A stretch of 64,000 nt of DNA from Tridacna crocea. Taxonomy: Eukaryota > Mollusca > Bivalvia > Cardiida > Cardiidae. The stretch covers positions 18,005,001 through 18,069,000 of the forward strand of contig OX031058.1 of the NCBI GenBank assembly GCA_943736015.1, given 5' to 3'. The notes below the pieces were generated by a model. It was given only the letters and a program-made list of their open reading frames with translations. It searched no databases and had not been told where the DNA came from. Both the position numbers and the translations under genes were made by a program. Shown in pieces: positions 63,566-64,000 of this stretch. The first letter of the stretch is position 1. Every line of letters begins with the position of its first letter.

Positions 63566-64000
63566 TTTCTTTGATTTGTTTAACAGGTATCAGTTGCCTC
63601 CGAAAGTGTCAAAGTTGATTTTACGATTTTATGCGCAGCACGTATCAGTCACGTATGGGTGAGATGGTCATCGTAACCAAATCATTGGCCCTAGTGAGAG
63701 AAAATGAAAAAGAAAAATAGAAAAATCCCTATAATTGACTTTAAGCAACAGTTGTCGTCTGCTATAAAATATTCCGTAAGTCGATTTTTCATGTTTTCGC
63801 GGGTACGTAACCGGCACCCGAGAGACAATAGACAACCTAAATGGGTTTGTTGTCACGGTAAAACAAAGACTGGAGAAGTAAGAAACAGATATTAGAAATT
63901 AAGTTCCCTATATTTGACCTATTAAGCAACAGGTGTCATCTGCTATGAAGTGTTCCGTAAGTCGATTTTTCGCGTTTTCGCGGATACGTAACCAGCACCT
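63566..64000 (+). repeat. Array unit 39, partial (cut by window end)
   Basis: Unit positions 1-435 are present, with C at 299 and no private change noticed. The cut lies inside sub-repeat D, so the array continues to the right. Confidence 0.97.

Larger units (their letters stand above)
1..64000 (+). repeat. Macrosatellite array, about 1,675-bp unit, 38.3 copies
   Basis: The same 1,675-bp sequence repeats head to tail without interruption, inversion or insertion. Window base 1 (tttctttgatttgtttaaca) recurs at 1676, 3351, 5025, 6700 and so on to 63566. Units differ by only a handful of substitutions and small indels each. Every unit length is accounted for by indels listed under the individual units. 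No unit has a reading frame above 86 codons and none resembles a known gene. Such homogeneity is the known outcome of unequal crossing over and gene conversion in satellite DNA. Both array ends lie outside the window. The family is not one I recognise, and the host species is not determinable from this sequence. Confidence 0.98.

Noticed and set aside
1-64000. rDNA, 5S, histone or CRISPR array as the explanation for the periodicity
   Set aside because: No rRNA or 5S core, no histone-sized frame and no short repeat/unique-spacer alternation. The whole 1,675 bp is repeated, not a short repeat.
1-64000. Tandem mobile element
   Set aside because: No transposase, reverse transcriptase, terminal inverted repeats, LTR pair or target-site duplications seen. 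Unit junctions are seamless.

Overview
The whole 64 kb window is one uninterrupted head-to-tail tandem array. The repeat unit is about 1,675 bp. There are 38 complete units plus a 435-base partial one, and the window starts and ends inside the array, so neither edge nor flanking single-copy DNA is visible. I numbered units so that window base 1 is unit base 1. Every unit is 1,669-1,677 bp except unit 21 (1,600 bp, a 75-bp internal deletion). All the length differences are explained by a few visible indels, chiefly a G run that varies from 8 to 11. I recognise no protein-coding gene, rRNA, tRNA, snRNA, transposase or CRISPR array. The longest reading frame is 86 codons, in one mutated unit only.

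The setting suggests a eukaryotic nuclear genome: a homogenised macrosatellite, AT-rich DNA, vertebrate/metazoan-style CCAAT boxes and a YY1-like site. I cannot name the species.

Each unit is composite. One half is built from five diverged sub-repeats of about 158-181 bp (close to a nucleosome repeat) plus a truncated sixth: A at 1533-1690, B 1691-1852, C 1853-2033, D 2034-2210, E 2211-2378 and F 2379-2445 across the unit 1/unit 2 junction. The other half, unit positions about 771-1532, has no sub-repeat structure. On the minus strand it looks like a small RNA polymerase II cassette: a cluster of CCAAT boxes (1143-1260), a palindromic YY1-like GGCGCC site (1108-1122), a TATA-like CATAAAAG (1066-1073), a 38-codon frame beginning at the first ATG after the expected start (1010 to 894), and AATAAA (831 to 826). 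This is inference from motif order; transcription is not shown by sequence alone.

Units fall into variant classes that reveal array history. Units 1-10 mostly carry A at unit position 299, while units 11-39 all carry C. Units 5-7 and 8-10 share diagnostic changes three units apart, as do units 28-29 and 31-32, implying duplication of about 5.02-kb trimers. Units 22 and 23 are near-identical twins. A burst of twelve single-base indels between about 18,307 and 19,401 is unlike anything else in the array and may mark uncorrected sequence or an assembly join.
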